From: Lachnoclostridium sp. UBA1308
GTDB lineage: Bacteria > Bacillota > Clostridia > Lachnospirales > Lachnospiraceae
Length of the DNA: 64,000 nucleotides
Assembly: GCA_002307215.1 (NCBI GenBank)
Contig: DBTU01000049.1
Coordinates: forward strand, 115,779-179,778
Reading direction: 5' to 3'
Shown: positions 24,654-33,529 of the stretch, piece after piece
Numbering within the stretch: the stretch's first letter is position 1
How the letters are laid out: the number at the start of each line of letters is the position of its first letter
Translations under genes and position numbers: made by a program
The notes under the pieces: generated by a model
The model's input: the letters and a program-made list of their open reading frames with translations, nothing else
Database searches by the model: none
What the model was told of the DNA's origin: nothing

Positions 24654-25322
24654 CTAGTTTAAATTTCTTCCTGCGATGTTCTTCGTCAGGATATAATCCC
24701 TGTCATGATATCGTAGATGAAATGTGATTTTCGTAAGTTTTTTATCTTTCGCAATATCAATGAATTCAACGTTCATTCCTGTTACATAACGTGCCAGTAA
24801 CGCTCTATTATTACCATAAATTTTCTGTCCGTTAATTTTCAATCCACCATCATCATACAGCATTGCTTTATAATCAAGCTTTGTGGTACTTGGGAAAAAA
24901 ATCACTCCTTCCGGTATCGAATAAGTGCCATCCCCCTGTAGTACCGCATCATCCTTCACTTTGCAAAAACGCAGAACCTGAGTATCAGGTTCCCATAGAA
25001 TGATGAAATAATAATCATATAGAGTTCCGGTGGTGTATTCCGGATCCGGTGCTTTGATGCATAACACTTTATAGGTAATGCTTCCAACGGTAAAGCTGTC
25101 GGTGGAACATTCTGATGCCTCGATTGCAATATCTCCGATATAGGAACCTGCCATCTGAGCTTCCTGTTGAAGCACTGCTTCCTTATTAATCTCTTCATAG
25201 CTCGTTCGAGAGGCTGATATGAATACAGCAATAATTGTTACTATCATTCCTGTAATCAGTATCGTAACCACCAGTTCAACCAAAGTATAGCCTTTATTAT
25301 TCAATTGCTTCTCTGTTTTCAT
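24654..25322 (-). CDS. Type IV minor pilin, PilW/GspJ-like
   Basis: A 222-residue prepilin: NNKG followed by YTLVELVVTILITGMIV, i.e. cleavage after Gly with Glu at mature position 5, then an amphipathic helix (SASRTSYEEINKEAVLQQEA) and a beta-rich C-terminal domain. The SRTSYEEINKEA pattern after the helix fits GspJ/PilW-type minor pilins. The start is ATG 25322 with GGAGGTTGTAACC just upstream. It lies between another minor pilin and the giant exported protein. Confidence 0.88.
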   Translation of the reverse strand: MKTEKQLNNKGYTLVELVVTILITGMIVTIIAVFISASRTSYEEINKEAVLQQEAQMAGSYIGDIAIEASECSTDSFTVGSITYKVLCIKAPDPEYTTGTLYDYYFIILWEPDTQVLRFCKVKDDAVLQGDGTYSIPEGVIFFPSTTKLDYKAMLYDDGGLKINGQKIYGNNRALLARYVTGMNVEFIDIAKDKKLTKITFHLRYHDRDYILTKNIAGRNLN

Positions 25323-25345
25323 GGTTACAACCTCCACTTCCTAAT

Positions 25346-25888
25346 TCATCTTATAAAGCTTCTTCCTGTTTCTCTGATGACAACGATATCCACGGTTTTA
25401 GAGCCTTCTATATAGATATCTGTATAATACTCCTGTAAGCCACCGGTACTTTTCTTAAAATAAAATAGCTTCTCCGAAGCAGTAATCACTGCAGGATCCG
25501 TAGATGCCGTTCTGTTGATATATGATGTACTACTGATTGTGCCGTTATCTTCTTTGACGGACACCTTAAGCAAGGAACCGGCTATTTCTTGACGATAAAT
25601 AACTGTATACTCGGTCCCGTCATAGTAGCGGATTGTAGCATAATAATGATCATCTGTTTCCTGATACAGCCTCATGGAAATAGAACCATCTTCCCGAATG
25701 ACTGCCTCCTGCTCGGCCCTATTCAACATCAACATCAGCTTCTTCGCAGAGCTTTCCACATCAGAATCTCGGATTACAGAGAATCCGATTATGGAGCCTG
25801 TGGCCAGAATTGCCATAATTAAGATTACAACAATTAATTCCACCAGGGTATAGCCCCCGTTATTCTTCATTTTAATTATTTTTTCCAT
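25346..25888 (-). CDS. Type IV minor pilin, GspH/FimT-like
   Basis: A 180-residue prepilin: leader ending NNGG, then YTLVELIVVILIMAILA with Glu5, and GFSVIRDSDVESSAKKLMLM, where the SSAKKLMLMLNRAEQEAVIR pattern is that of GspH/FimT pseudopilins. The domain after that is beta-rich with YYATIRYYDGTEY. ATG at 25888 is set by AGAGGATAAGC; a longer reading from 25918 lacks a site. Gaps of 23 and 43 bases to its neighbours show cotranscription. Confidence 0.88.
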   Translation of the reverse strand: MEKIIKMKNNGGYTLVELIVVILIMAILATGSIIGFSVIRDSDVESSAKKLMLMLNRAEQEAVIREDGSISMRLYQETDDHYYATIRYYDGTEYTVIYRQEIAGSLLKVSVKEDNGTISSTSYINRTASTDPAVITASEKLFYFKKSTGGLQEYYTDIYIEGSKTVDIVVIRETGRSFIR

Positions 25889-25931
25889 GCTTATCCTCTT
25901 TACCCAGTGCATTGCCAATCAGCTGCTCTGC

Positions 25932-28115
25932 TTAATTCTTACGCCAATTATCATATGTAATATTAATTAGGTCTGATGAATAGATATTGTTGCCCTTCGC
26001 TGTAGTACCTGAACCTCCGATTGAAAAATACGGAGCTACTGTCGTATTATTTTGAATCAGGTAACTTATATTATCCGGATCTGCTTTCAGGTTAACATTG
26101 CCCTGGATAATGGCCTTGCCTCTGGCTATGATCAGTCCGGTAAAGGAAGCACCGTTCCGGATCATTACATCACCTTTGGCTATGATGATACCGGCTGAAT
26201 TAGTACTAATGATAACATCCTTCCCGGTAATGAGCTTATAGCTTGCACTGTTTGCTGTATAACCCAGATCAATAACATTCTGGGTATCTGAACTGATTTT
26301 ACTCATATTTACAATATAGTCTGTGAGGAAACCATTCATGTTGCCTCCCGAATAATCCTCGTTGAGACTGGTAACCAGACCGAAATATTTTGAGGAAAGC
26401 TCGATCTGCTGGTTCTCAATCGTAGGGTCACTCATGGAGTACTTTCCTGGGGTTAAGGATGCCTTTCCTGCAGAATACCCCAAAATATTACCTGTATTTT
26501 CCAAAACTGCCGGATTAAATAAGATTGATCCGATTCCAAATGGAGTCATACGACTGTTGACCAACTCCTCGTTGTTGGTCATAAATTCGGTAAAATACTT
26601 AGTAGCCATGTCCGAACTCTGAAAATTCAAATACAGATACACCATGGTTGTTGTTCCATTATAAACTACATTTGCCACACGAAAGGGCTTTGTACGGTTG
26701 ACATATTCTTCAAGACGAATTCCGCCGTTTCTTCTGCTGACAGAAATGTCTACATAATTATGACTCGGATCCGTGGTCAGCCTTGCATATTCATCCGCAG
26801 TCATGGGATTATGGCCAATTCCCATAATGCAGTCACCGGGAAGCAGATAGGAAGCTTGTAAACCACGGTACGTAATCGATTCTCCCTGCACAAAGGATAA
26901 ATTATTCGGTGATGTTCCAAGTCCATAACGCTCCGGTACAGACACAAAGGATTTACCTGCAATCCAGATCTTTGTTGCCCCGGTCAGATCCAACTGGGCA
27001 TCACTTGCGTTCAATACAATAGAGCTACTCCCTTCGGGCGTTCCTGATACCAAGCTTACTCCGTTGGCATCGGCCGTACCAAGATAAGCATTGTTCGTAG
27101 AGTACCCATAATAGGTGCCCTTCAGCTTAAACCGGGACGCATTTGCATCCAGTGTTAGGTCATCTGCAAGATAACAATTTCCCTGAATCGAAAGATTTAC
27201 CGGATCCGCCTGAGATGAGGTTCCGGTAAGCAGGAGGTTCCTGGCCCATACATTACTGTAGCTAAGTGTACCTGTATAGTCATACTCACCGTTTCCGCCT
27301 TTTAAATCGACAGAACTGCGGTCAGCTATTTTGATCGTACTCCGGGAAAGAATCTGATCAGCAAAGATTGCAAGTGTGCTGTTACTGTCTATAAGAATTC
27401 CATCTTTATTATATTTATTGGTTGAAGTCTCAAGCGGGTTATATCCTCCTCCGTAAAGATTGCCTTTGATCGTTCCTGTAATTGTTATATCGTTGGTAAT
27501 CTGTTCATCTGCAATTATGATATAATCCGCTGCAGCGGTATTCATACCCTGCACTGTATTGGACTGGAAGCCCGGATAAGTGAGATTAAACACTAGATCT
27601 GTCGTAATTTCAGAAGTAAATCCCTGTGAGTCCTTATATGCAATAGATAAATCTTTTAAAGTCAGCTGCGTACCCGCTGCATTGACCTCAATATAAGGAG
27701 TCTTTAGCCACTTAACATCAGAAGAATCGAACTTGTACAACAACTTGGAAGAATCTGTCGATAAAGTATGAAGAAACTGACTCTCTATGAGGCTTTCCAA
27801 TTCAGTTGTAAAGAGTTTTTTAAACAAAGTATCTTGCTGGTCCGCAGAGGTCGTTGTATAGAGCTGAAGCCATTGTGTATATGCCTTACGTACCGCCTGA
27901 TCCGAAAGCTCGTCCAGATTAGTCTTAACTTCATCCACTACATTTTCTGCAGTATAGAAGTTACCGGAGGAATCGGCACTGTTTCTAATTCTCTGCAGAT
28001 TGTCAGAGGTATATACGAGTATAAGGGAGGCGATGATTCCGACGAAAAGCATACACACAATGACTAAAATCAGTGTGGATCCATGATTGTTATTCCAATG
28101 TCTACGTAATTTCAT
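25932..28115 (-). CDS. Large PilX/GspK-like pseudopilin with beta-helix domain
   Basis: A 727-residue protein. The N-terminus NNNHG followed by STLILVIVCMLFVGIIASLI has the position and shape of a prepilin helix but lacks Glu5 (Leu instead), as in GspK and PilX proteins that cap pilus tips. A helical segment (about 45-110) precedes a long region of beta-strand ladder (about 190-420: NLYGGGY, STLAIFADQIL, NLLLTGTSS, CYLADDLTLDANAS, SIVLNASDAQLDLTG), and another strand ladder near 630-690 (DVIISTNSAGIIIAKGDVMI). This is a bactofilin-like right-handed helix. Assignment to the tip group is inference. Confidence 0.82.
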   Translation of the reverse strand: MKLRRHWNNNHGSTLILVIVCMLFVGIIASLILVYTSDNLQRIRNSADSSGNFYTAENVVDEVKTNLDELSDQAVRKAYTQWLQLYTTTSADQQDTLFKKLFTTELESLIESQFLHTLSTDSSKLLYKFDSSDVKWLKTPYIEVNAAGTQLTLKDLSIAYKDSQGFTSEITTDLVFNLTYPGFQSNTVQGMNTAAADYIIIADEQITNDITITGTIKGNLYGGGYNPLETSTNKYNKDGILIDSNSTLAIFADQILSRSTIKIADRSSVDLKGGNGEYDYTGTLSYSNVWARNLLLTGTSSQADPVNLSIQGNCYLADDLTLDANASRFKLKGTYYGYSTNNAYLGTADANGVSLVSGTPEGSSSIVLNASDAQLDLTGATKIWIAGKSFVSVPERYGLGTSPNNLSFVQGESITYRGLQASYLLPGDCIMGIGHNPMTADEYARLTTDPSHNYVDISVSRRNGGIRLEEYVNRTKPFRVANVVYNGTTTMVYLYLNFQSSDMATKYFTEFMTNNEELVNSRMTPFGIGSILFNPAVLENTGNILGYSAGKASLTPGKYSMSDPTIENQQIELSSKYFGLVTSLNEDYSGGNMNGFLTDYIVNMSKISSDTQNVIDLGYTANSASYKLITGKDVIISTNSAGIIIAKGDVMIRNGASFTGLIIARGKAIIQGNVNLKADPDNISYLIQNNTTVAPYFSIGGSGTTAKGNNIYSSDLINITYDNWRKN

Positions 28116-28159
28116 CGTTTTCCCTCCTTCATATAGGATTTTGTTCTTTTTGCATACCT

Positions 28160-29566
28160 TTATTCCGATACAACCGTCGAGGTAAGCGTATCCAGCAATT
28201 TAGTAAAGCTGCTTCCACTTTCATATACATGAATGGTTACATCATAAATTCTAGCCTGTTCCGGATTCAATTCCGTAAGTAATCGATCCGAAGCTCCGGC
28301 AGAATTACTTATAGCTGCACCGATTCCCGACACACTCAGTCCTGCTTGGCTGTGGAGTCTCAAGGTATCGGCTAATCCGGAGGTCTCCACCGGCAGATCT
28401 GAGGGGAAGGCTGTACCCACCGGAGCCTGCAATACAAGATAGATATCAAAATCATCACTTGTTTGATTCACTATTTTCACCTTCACTTGCGTAAAATCTG
28501 TTTCACTGACAAAAGGCGAATACATCAAAAATACAGAATCCAATGAAGTGTTTTTAACATTATCACAAAAGCCAATATAACTTCTGGTCAGTTCGGAATT
28601 ATTAGTCGGATTGGCACAAACTCCTTCTATATTATTCAATGTATAAGATACATAAGAATTTAAGTTGTACTTGGGATTGCCTCCCAAGTTGTCTGTAACC
28701 TTGGATATCTCTATCGTAGTCGTCCTCGTTATCTTTTTGTTCAAGGTTGTATCATTCAGATAAGGCTTTTGCGTTGGCAACGCAGCTACCGGCAGCATTG
28801 TCGGTGTCGGATTACCTGCGGCAATTGCAGCATCACAAGCCTTTTCATATTCACTGTAGATTTTGTCATTTGCAATGTTAACCACATCACAGGCTGCTGT
28901 CCACTCGTCATAATAGTAACTTTTATGAAGATCCATAAAGTATGCTTTCGCAAGATAATCATAATCCGTTCCGCTGATCTTTGGATTGATAAGCGCAGTG
29001 GATACTGAATTAAATGCAGATAAATCGGCATATTTATAATCATTCGGAAGTAACTCGGGAGTTGGAATCGGTCCCGGTGTTAATCCGGGCGTCGGTGTTG
29101 CGGCTGAGGTATAGGCCGCTGAACCAAACGTGATGGTTACATCATAGGTACCAGTTCCCTGCTGTACTCCGGTCATCCAATAGATGTAAGGTTGTGTCTT
29201 ACGGGAGCTGTCAAACACCTGATGTCCTTCACCGTCCAGTTTCACGGAACTGCTCACTCCGCTGCTTAAGTCTTCATCAAAATCAGTAACACCCTCCCCT
29301 AGAATAAAATCCGCATTAGAACCATAAAATTGCAGTGCTACCCTATCTATGCCAAGGATCTTCACCGTCTCCATCACATTGGCAGCAAGATTAGAGGCAT
29401 AGAGACTTTGTCTGGCAGCGACAGTCACCTTGGAGGCTGTAGAGAAGCTCGCAAGCAAAGGAACAAATATAATCATTAAGATAAGGAGACTGATGATGCT
29501 TTCAATTAGGGTGAGGCCTTTGTTTTTATTTGTTTTTATATTTCGTATATAATTTTGCAAAATCAA
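28160..29566 (-). CDS. Type IV minor pilin, PilV-like, large
   Basis: A 468-residue prepilin: KNKG followed by LTLIESIISLLILMIIFVPL with Glu5, then STASKVTVAARQSLYASNLA, a PilV/GspI-like helix. A Pro/Thr-rich linker PTPGLTPGPIPTPELLP lies about 155-171, separating two globular parts; a second one (GNPTPTMLPVAALPTQ) is near 240. The only possible start is TTG at 29566, with GGGGAGTGGCAT upstream. Size is far above normal minor pilins (about 150-200), so the extra domains are likely exposed. Confidence 0.85.
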   Translation of the reverse strand: MILQNYIRNIKTNKNKGLTLIESIISLLILMIIFVPLLASFSTASKVTVAARQSLYASNLAANVMETVKILGIDRVALQFYGSNADFILGEGVTDFDEDLSSGVSSSVKLDGEGHQVFDSSRKTQPYIYWMTGVQQGTGTYDVTITFGSAAYTSAATPTPGLTPGPIPTPELLPNDYKYADLSAFNSVSTALINPKISGTDYDYLAKAYFMDLHKSYYYDEWTAACDVVNIANDKIYSEYEKACDAAIAAGNPTPTMLPVAALPTQKPYLNDTTLNKKITRTTTIEISKVTDNLGGNPKYNLNSYVSYTLNNIEGVCANPTNNSELTRSYIGFCDNVKNTSLDSVFLMYSPFVSETDFTQVKVKIVNQTSDDFDIYLVLQAPVGTAFPSDLPVETSGLADTLRLHSQAGLSVSGIGAAISNSAGASDRLLTELNPEQARIYDVTIHVYESGSSFTKLLDTLTSTVVSE

Positions 29567-29657
29567 ATGCCACTCCCCTTTCCATCATTCAATATCTTAC
29601 TGTTCTACCTAACGGCTAAACTGTAAATTTATTATCATAATCAGATGTCCCTATTAC

Positions 29658-30329
29658 CTACTTGTTACTATCAACCGGTGGTGTATAGGTTCCGAAGATA
29701 TTATCTGTACCGATAGCAACACCGCTGACATCCGGGACTACATATTCACTGTCCGCCCTTACGATACGGTATAGGTTGAGGATCATGGTTGCATCCAACT
29801 GTCCGGTTTCTTGGTTATATACAGCATTAAAGCTTTCCACGTTCATTCGCTCTTTATAGCTATTAATGAAATCCATACCGTCCTTCAGCCCTTGATAGCT
29901 GGTTGAAAAATTTAAGGAGAGTTGGCTCGTATAAAGAGAAACCGCCGAGGTCCCATCCTCCTTCAATTTGGTCGAGAAGTAGATACCTGTCTCAGGTGAG
30001 AAGGATATATTACTTACCGTCATCTGCGCCTTCTGTTCCATTTCACTTACCATCATAATGCTCTTTTCGGGGGTAATACCGGCGCCATACTTGGAATAAA
30101 TCTCCTCAATTTCTGCTCCGGAATCCGCAATTCCCTTCTCGTAGGTCCCCTTCTGGGCTGCCTTTTGTTCAAGCTCCGCAACTCTGGTATTTAAAACTTT
30201 ATTATCATTCATTACCTTCTGAGCCATTTTATCAAAGGTTGAATATCCAAAACTGTAGGCAACTACGACAATAATCACCATTAGAAGTAGTACCACTAAT
30301 TGCAACTGATTCTGTGTCATCTTCTTCAT
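29658..30329 (-). CDS. pilO: Type IV pilus alignment protein PilO-like
   Basis: A 223-residue bitopic protein: one membrane helix near 9-29 (LQLVVLLLMVIIVVVAYSFG), a coiled coil at about 30-75 (VLNTRVAELEQKAAQK) and a ferredoxin-like domain (about 100-205, with LSLNFSTSYQGLKDGMDFIN). This is the PilO layout; PilO pairs with PilN to hold the inner-membrane alignment complex. Its start overlaps the stop of the PilM-PilN fusion gene by one base (TAATG), so the two are translationally coupled. Confidence 0.82.
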   Translation of the reverse strand: MKKMTQNQLQLVVLLLMVIIVVVAYSFGYSTFDKMAQKVMNDNKVLNTRVAELEQKAAQKGTYEKGIADSGAEIEEIYSKYGAGITPEKSIMMVSEMEQKAQMTVSNISFSPETGIYFSTKLKEDGTSAVSLYTSQLSLNFSTSYQGLKDGMDFINSYKERMNVESFNAVYNQETGQLDATMILNLYRIVRADSEYVVPDVSGVAIGTDNIFGTYTPPVDSNK

Positions 30330-32008
30330 TATGGAGTCACCTCTCCTTCTGTAGCTTCCGGAGTCAACTGTGGTGCTGTATTCTGACTGTCTGTCGGAGC
30401 TGCCACTTCTTCATGGTAATTACACTGTACTGAGAAAGTAACTGTCTTAATCTGCGTCTCAGGATCAATGGTTTCAACCAATCCGTTGATGGAAACCGAA
30501 GTGAAATAAGGAATATTCTGCAGTTGTAACAGGAACTCAGCCGCCTCATCTTTTGTGTTCAAGGTAACATTCAGTATAAGTCCGTCCTGATTGGAGGACA
30601 AAGAACTAATGACAGTATCTGATGGCAGTTCGGATTCCAGATAATTTATGATATCATTCCAATCTTCATTGTAACGGTACACGGAAGTATCCATTGCTTT
30701 CGCCTCTTCCAGCGTCTGAGTGAGGTCCAGATAGTTCTTCTCCAGCGTCTCAACGGGAATAAGTTCAGTAATTCTTGAAGTCAGTTTGCTGCGGTATTTG
30801 GTAGCATCATGATATTCCAGAAAACCGTTTAATACAATCACACCGGATATTATAACTACCAAACCAAGAGCCACAAGACTAAATACAAGCGAATTCTTTA
30901 GTTTCTGCTTCTCATCTATTTTCACAAAATTAATGCTGGGGATGGCAGCTCCGATACATGCCGTATATGCGCTACTCTTAACACTGAACAGATGATTGTT
31001 CTTTGATATATTTAAGCCCGGAAGACTGTCAATCATCACAAATTCCAGGCCGTTGAATTCATTCTCAAGCAACTGTTTTAAGCCCAGTATCTTGGTGCCC
31101 GTTCCTCCGACATGAACCGTCATGAGCTTAACTTCACGATTCTTCATGTTATAATACTCCAGCACTCGGGCAATATTACCCACCAAAGGACGTAAGAGCT
31201 CCGTTATCCTTCGCTTCAGTTCATAGATCTTCTGCTCTTCCTCACCCTGGATTTTAAATTCCACAATCTCAGCAAAGGAGGAAAAGATATTCTCCTTCTC
31301 AGCCAAAGCTAACGTGGCTTCTACTTCATCTATCCCACCGTAGAATCCGGAATCTATCAGATTCTGAATCAGAATACCCGTTCCGAAATTCATATTCCGC
31401 TGCAAAGCAAGTACATCATTATCTAGGATTGTAAACATCGTATTTCGTTCATTGATCTGCAGATAAAGATCAATCTTTTGATTTCGATTGGCATGAAGCC
31501 ACTGATAAATGGAATTACCGCTATAGTCTATGGCTGCGATCTTAAAGCCCATCTCAGCTGCCATAATTTCATAGTTTCTGATCAGTTGATCCGGAGCCGC
31601 ATATACCATGAGACGGTGCTGCTTTTCTTCTGTATTAGTCTCAATAACATGATACGTCAAGACATGATTTGCGGTATCCATCGGAAAGATGTTGCCCTTC
31701 TCATTCTCTATATATTCTCCGATCAGCTTCTCATTCATGATTGGAATGTTGACCTCACGATTGAATACCTTATTACTCGCCAGCGTGAAGACAACATCCT
31801 TACAGCGAATCCCCGCCTTACCGAGCTGTTCCCTGAAGATTCCCTCATAGGGTACACGGGCTACGATAAAGCCATCCTCTACTGCACGAACAGGATTCTT
31901 AAATTCCGCACTGTTATACACCTTAGGATGCTTACTGTTATAACTGATCTCACAGAGCCGTGTTTCAAAATCACTAATTTCAATTGTAACTACTTTATTG
32001 ACCGACAT
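30329..32008 (-). CDS. PilM-PilN fusion protein
   Basis: A 559-residue protein. Residues 1-355 form an actin-like PilM domain (VVTIEISDFETRLCEI at the start, VHVGGTGTKILGL and SAYTACIGAAI at the end). Residues 358-365 read SINFVKID, the counterpart of the PilN N-terminal motif that in two-protein systems docks into PilM. A membrane helix follows (373-395), a coiled coil, and a PilN ferredoxin-like domain (about 430-535). A Gln/Pro/Thr tail closes the protein. It therefore tethers cytoplasmic PilM permanently to its PilN peptide. SD ACGGAGGATTTT. Confidence 0.9.
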   Translation of the reverse strand: MSVNKVVTIEISDFETRLCEISYNSKHPKVYNSAEFKNPVRAVEDGFIVARVPYEGIFREQLGKAGIRCKDVVFTLASNKVFNREVNIPIMNEKLIGEYIENEKGNIFPMDTANHVLTYHVIETNTEEKQHRLMVYAAPDQLIRNYEIMAAEMGFKIAAIDYSGNSIYQWLHANRNQKIDLYLQINERNTMFTILDNDVLALQRNMNFGTGILIQNLIDSGFYGGIDEVEATLALAEKENIFSSFAEIVEFKIQGEEEQKIYELKRRITELLRPLVGNIARVLEYYNMKNREVKLMTVHVGGTGTKILGLKQLLENEFNGLEFVMIDSLPGLNISKNNHLFSVKSSAYTACIGAAIPSINFVKIDEKQKLKNSLVFSLVALGLVVIISGVIVLNGFLEYHDATKYRSKLTSRITELIPVETLEKNYLDLTQTLEEAKAMDTSVYRYNEDWNDIINYLESELPSDTVISSLSSNQDGLILNVTLNTKDEAAEFLLQLQNIPYFTSVSINGLVETIDPETQIKTVTFSVQCNYHEEVAAPTDSQNTAPQLTPEATEGEVTP

Positions 32009-32054
32009 AAAATCCTCCGTAGTTTATTCTTTATTCCAAAAATCGCTTTCCGGC

Positions 32055-32060
32055 TGTCAA
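32055..32060 (-). promoter_or_regulatory. Possible internal -35 element before the pilM-pilN gene
   Basis: An exact TTGACA on the minus strand, 47 bases before the fusion gene, with a weak GAATAA 18 bases downstream. It could start a second transcript for the alignment genes. Weak evidence. Confidence 0.35.
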
Positions 32061-32066
32061 CGCAAT

Positions 32067-32111
32067 GCACAGTTTCAAGAATGCAGAGCTTCTGTACTCT
32101 TGAAACTATGC
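32067..32111. repeat. Long inverted repeat in the pilus locus
   Basis: Arms GCACAGTTTCAAGAATGCAG and GCATAGTTTCAAGAGTACAG (read on opposite strands) face each other almost without a loop; three mismatches in about 20 pairs. A second palindrome, GAGCAAATTGCTC (32118-32130), is adjacent. No U-tract follows on the minus strand. It lies in the largest gap (161 bases) of the locus, between pilD and pilM-pilN. Confidence 0.75.
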
Positions 32112-32169
32112 ATGACTGAGCAAATTGCTCGGATATGCATAGATATTATATCTCATATTATATTTCCTT

Positions 32170-32922
32170 TCACAGGAATAGAGTCAGGTACCATCCAACC
32201 AGCTTCTCACCAAACCAGATTGCTGTTACAATTCCCATAGCCAGATAAGGACCAAATGCAAGCACATGCCCTTCCTTCGTAAGCTTCATTCGGGTAATGT
32301 GAATTACACAGCCATACAAGCACCCTACGAAAAGAGAAAGAAGTACCGGCTTCCAGCCGAGCAATAGTCCGGCTGCTGCCATCAGCTTAATGTCCCCTCC
32401 TCCCATACCCCTTCCGGAGGTCAGAAGAAAAAGAATGAGTAACATACCACTCACTGCACCTGCACCGAGGAGACAGGTTAACCAGTTCTGCGGCTGCAGT
32501 AGTAGTCTTGTCCCTGCCAGTATTGTCAGGCAAAGAGTCAGAGAAATCGGTATCTCATAAGTCCTGAAATCAATCACACTGATTACCAGTAGGACTGATA
32601 CCACAGCACATAGCAATACCGTGTCCCAGGAGAAGGAGCAAAACCAAAAGGTAAGGACCCATAGCAGTCCATTGCCAGCCTCCACCAGGGGGTACTGAAT
32701 AGAAATCGGTTGCTTACATTGTCTGCATTTGCCATGTAGGAGTAGGTATGAGAATAGTGGGATCAGATCAAACCACCGCAGGCGGTAACCGCACTGCAGA
32801 CAGTGGGACCGATCCGTCACTATACTCTCACCCTTGGGAATACGCAGGATACAAACATTTAAAAAACTTCCGATGACTGTTCCATATAGAAAGATTATTA
32901 AGTAAATTAAAGTTGTTTTCAT
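32170..32922 (-). CDS. pilD: Prepilin peptidase PilD (A24 family)
   Basis: Cleaves the short leaders of the pilins in this locus and usually N-methylates the new end. A 250-residue polytopic protein with a cytoplasmic zinc-binding loop (Cys41, Cys44, Cys66, Cys69, two CxxC pairs) and the two catalytic aspartates: Asp118 in SVIDFRTYEIP and Asp177 in the GMGGGD motif. Both halves, methylase and peptidase, appear intact. SD AAGGTAAC. Follows pilA by 43 bases. Confidence 0.95.
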   Translation of the reverse strand: MKTTLIYLIIFLYGTVIGSFLNVCILRIPKGESIVTDRSHCLQCGYRLRWFDLIPLFSYLLLHGKCRQCKQPISIQYPLVEAGNGLLWVLTFWFCSFSWDTVLLCAVVSVLLVISVIDFRTYEIPISLTLCLTILAGTRLLLQPQNWLTCLLGAGAVSGMLLILFLLTSGRGMGGGDIKLMAAAGLLLGWKPVLLSLFVGCLYGCVIHITRMKLTKEGHVLAFGPYLAMGIVTAIWFGEKLVGWYLTLFL

Positions 32923-32965
32923 TTGTTATAGTTACCTTATTCCGGATTTTAGCTCCTACTTAGTA

Positions 32966-33418
32966 TTAATCCATGGTAGAAGTAGGTGTAGTGCCCTTAG
33001 ATACAATTAAAGTAGTTGCATTAATTACAATAGTATAGGATCCACCAGATACTTTAGCTCTTTGTGTTTTATAAGTTGTTCCAAGGTATGACTGTAACTC
33101 TGTATCAAGAGCAGTAACTCCAGCTCCTGCAGGAAGAATGGTAATATCTGCACCCGATGTAATAGTAATTGTTATATCAGCCGCCTGAGTCTTAATTGCT
33201 GAAGCAACAGTATCCTTTGTTACTGCTAAATTAACACTTGAAACCATTGACTCGTAAGTTGTAACATCTGTAGATTTTTTTGAATTTCCTACCCATTTCA
33301 TTACCTGCGGAGCCAGTGCTGCTGCAAGAATTGCCATTATCAGTATTACTACAATTAATTCCACAAGCGTAAAACCCTTGTCGCTCTTTTTCATCATTTT
33401 CTTCATCATTTTTTTCAT
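32966..33418 (-). CDS. pilA: Major type IV pilin PilA-like
   Basis: A 150-residue prepilin. The 15-residue leader ends DKG; the mature protein begins FTLVELIVVILIMAILAAAL with Phe1 and Glu5, the class IVa signature. The globular part is short (about 100 residues), rich in Thr, Ala and Val and without cysteine, so it cannot form the disulfide-bounded D-region of Gram-negative pilins. The ATG at 33418 is chosen for its strong AAAAGGAGAAAAAAT site. Placement between the assembly ATPase/platform genes and pilD and its simple size mark it as the major subunit. Confidence 0.88.
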   Translation of the reverse strand: MKKMMKKMMKKSDKGFTLVELIVVILIMAILAAALAPQVMKWVGNSKKSTDVTTYESMVSSVNLAVTKDTVASAIKTQAADITITITSGADITILPAGAGVTALDTELQSYLGTTYKTQRAKVSGGSYTIVINATTLIVSKGTTPTSTMD

Positions 33419-33529
33419 ATTTTTTCTCCTTTTATTATGTTCTATTTTGTCTATGTTAAATCCTCCGGCCCCGGTATCCCACATCTCCACCGACATCCCT
33501 CAGATCTATCACCGTTAATAAGTAATAGC

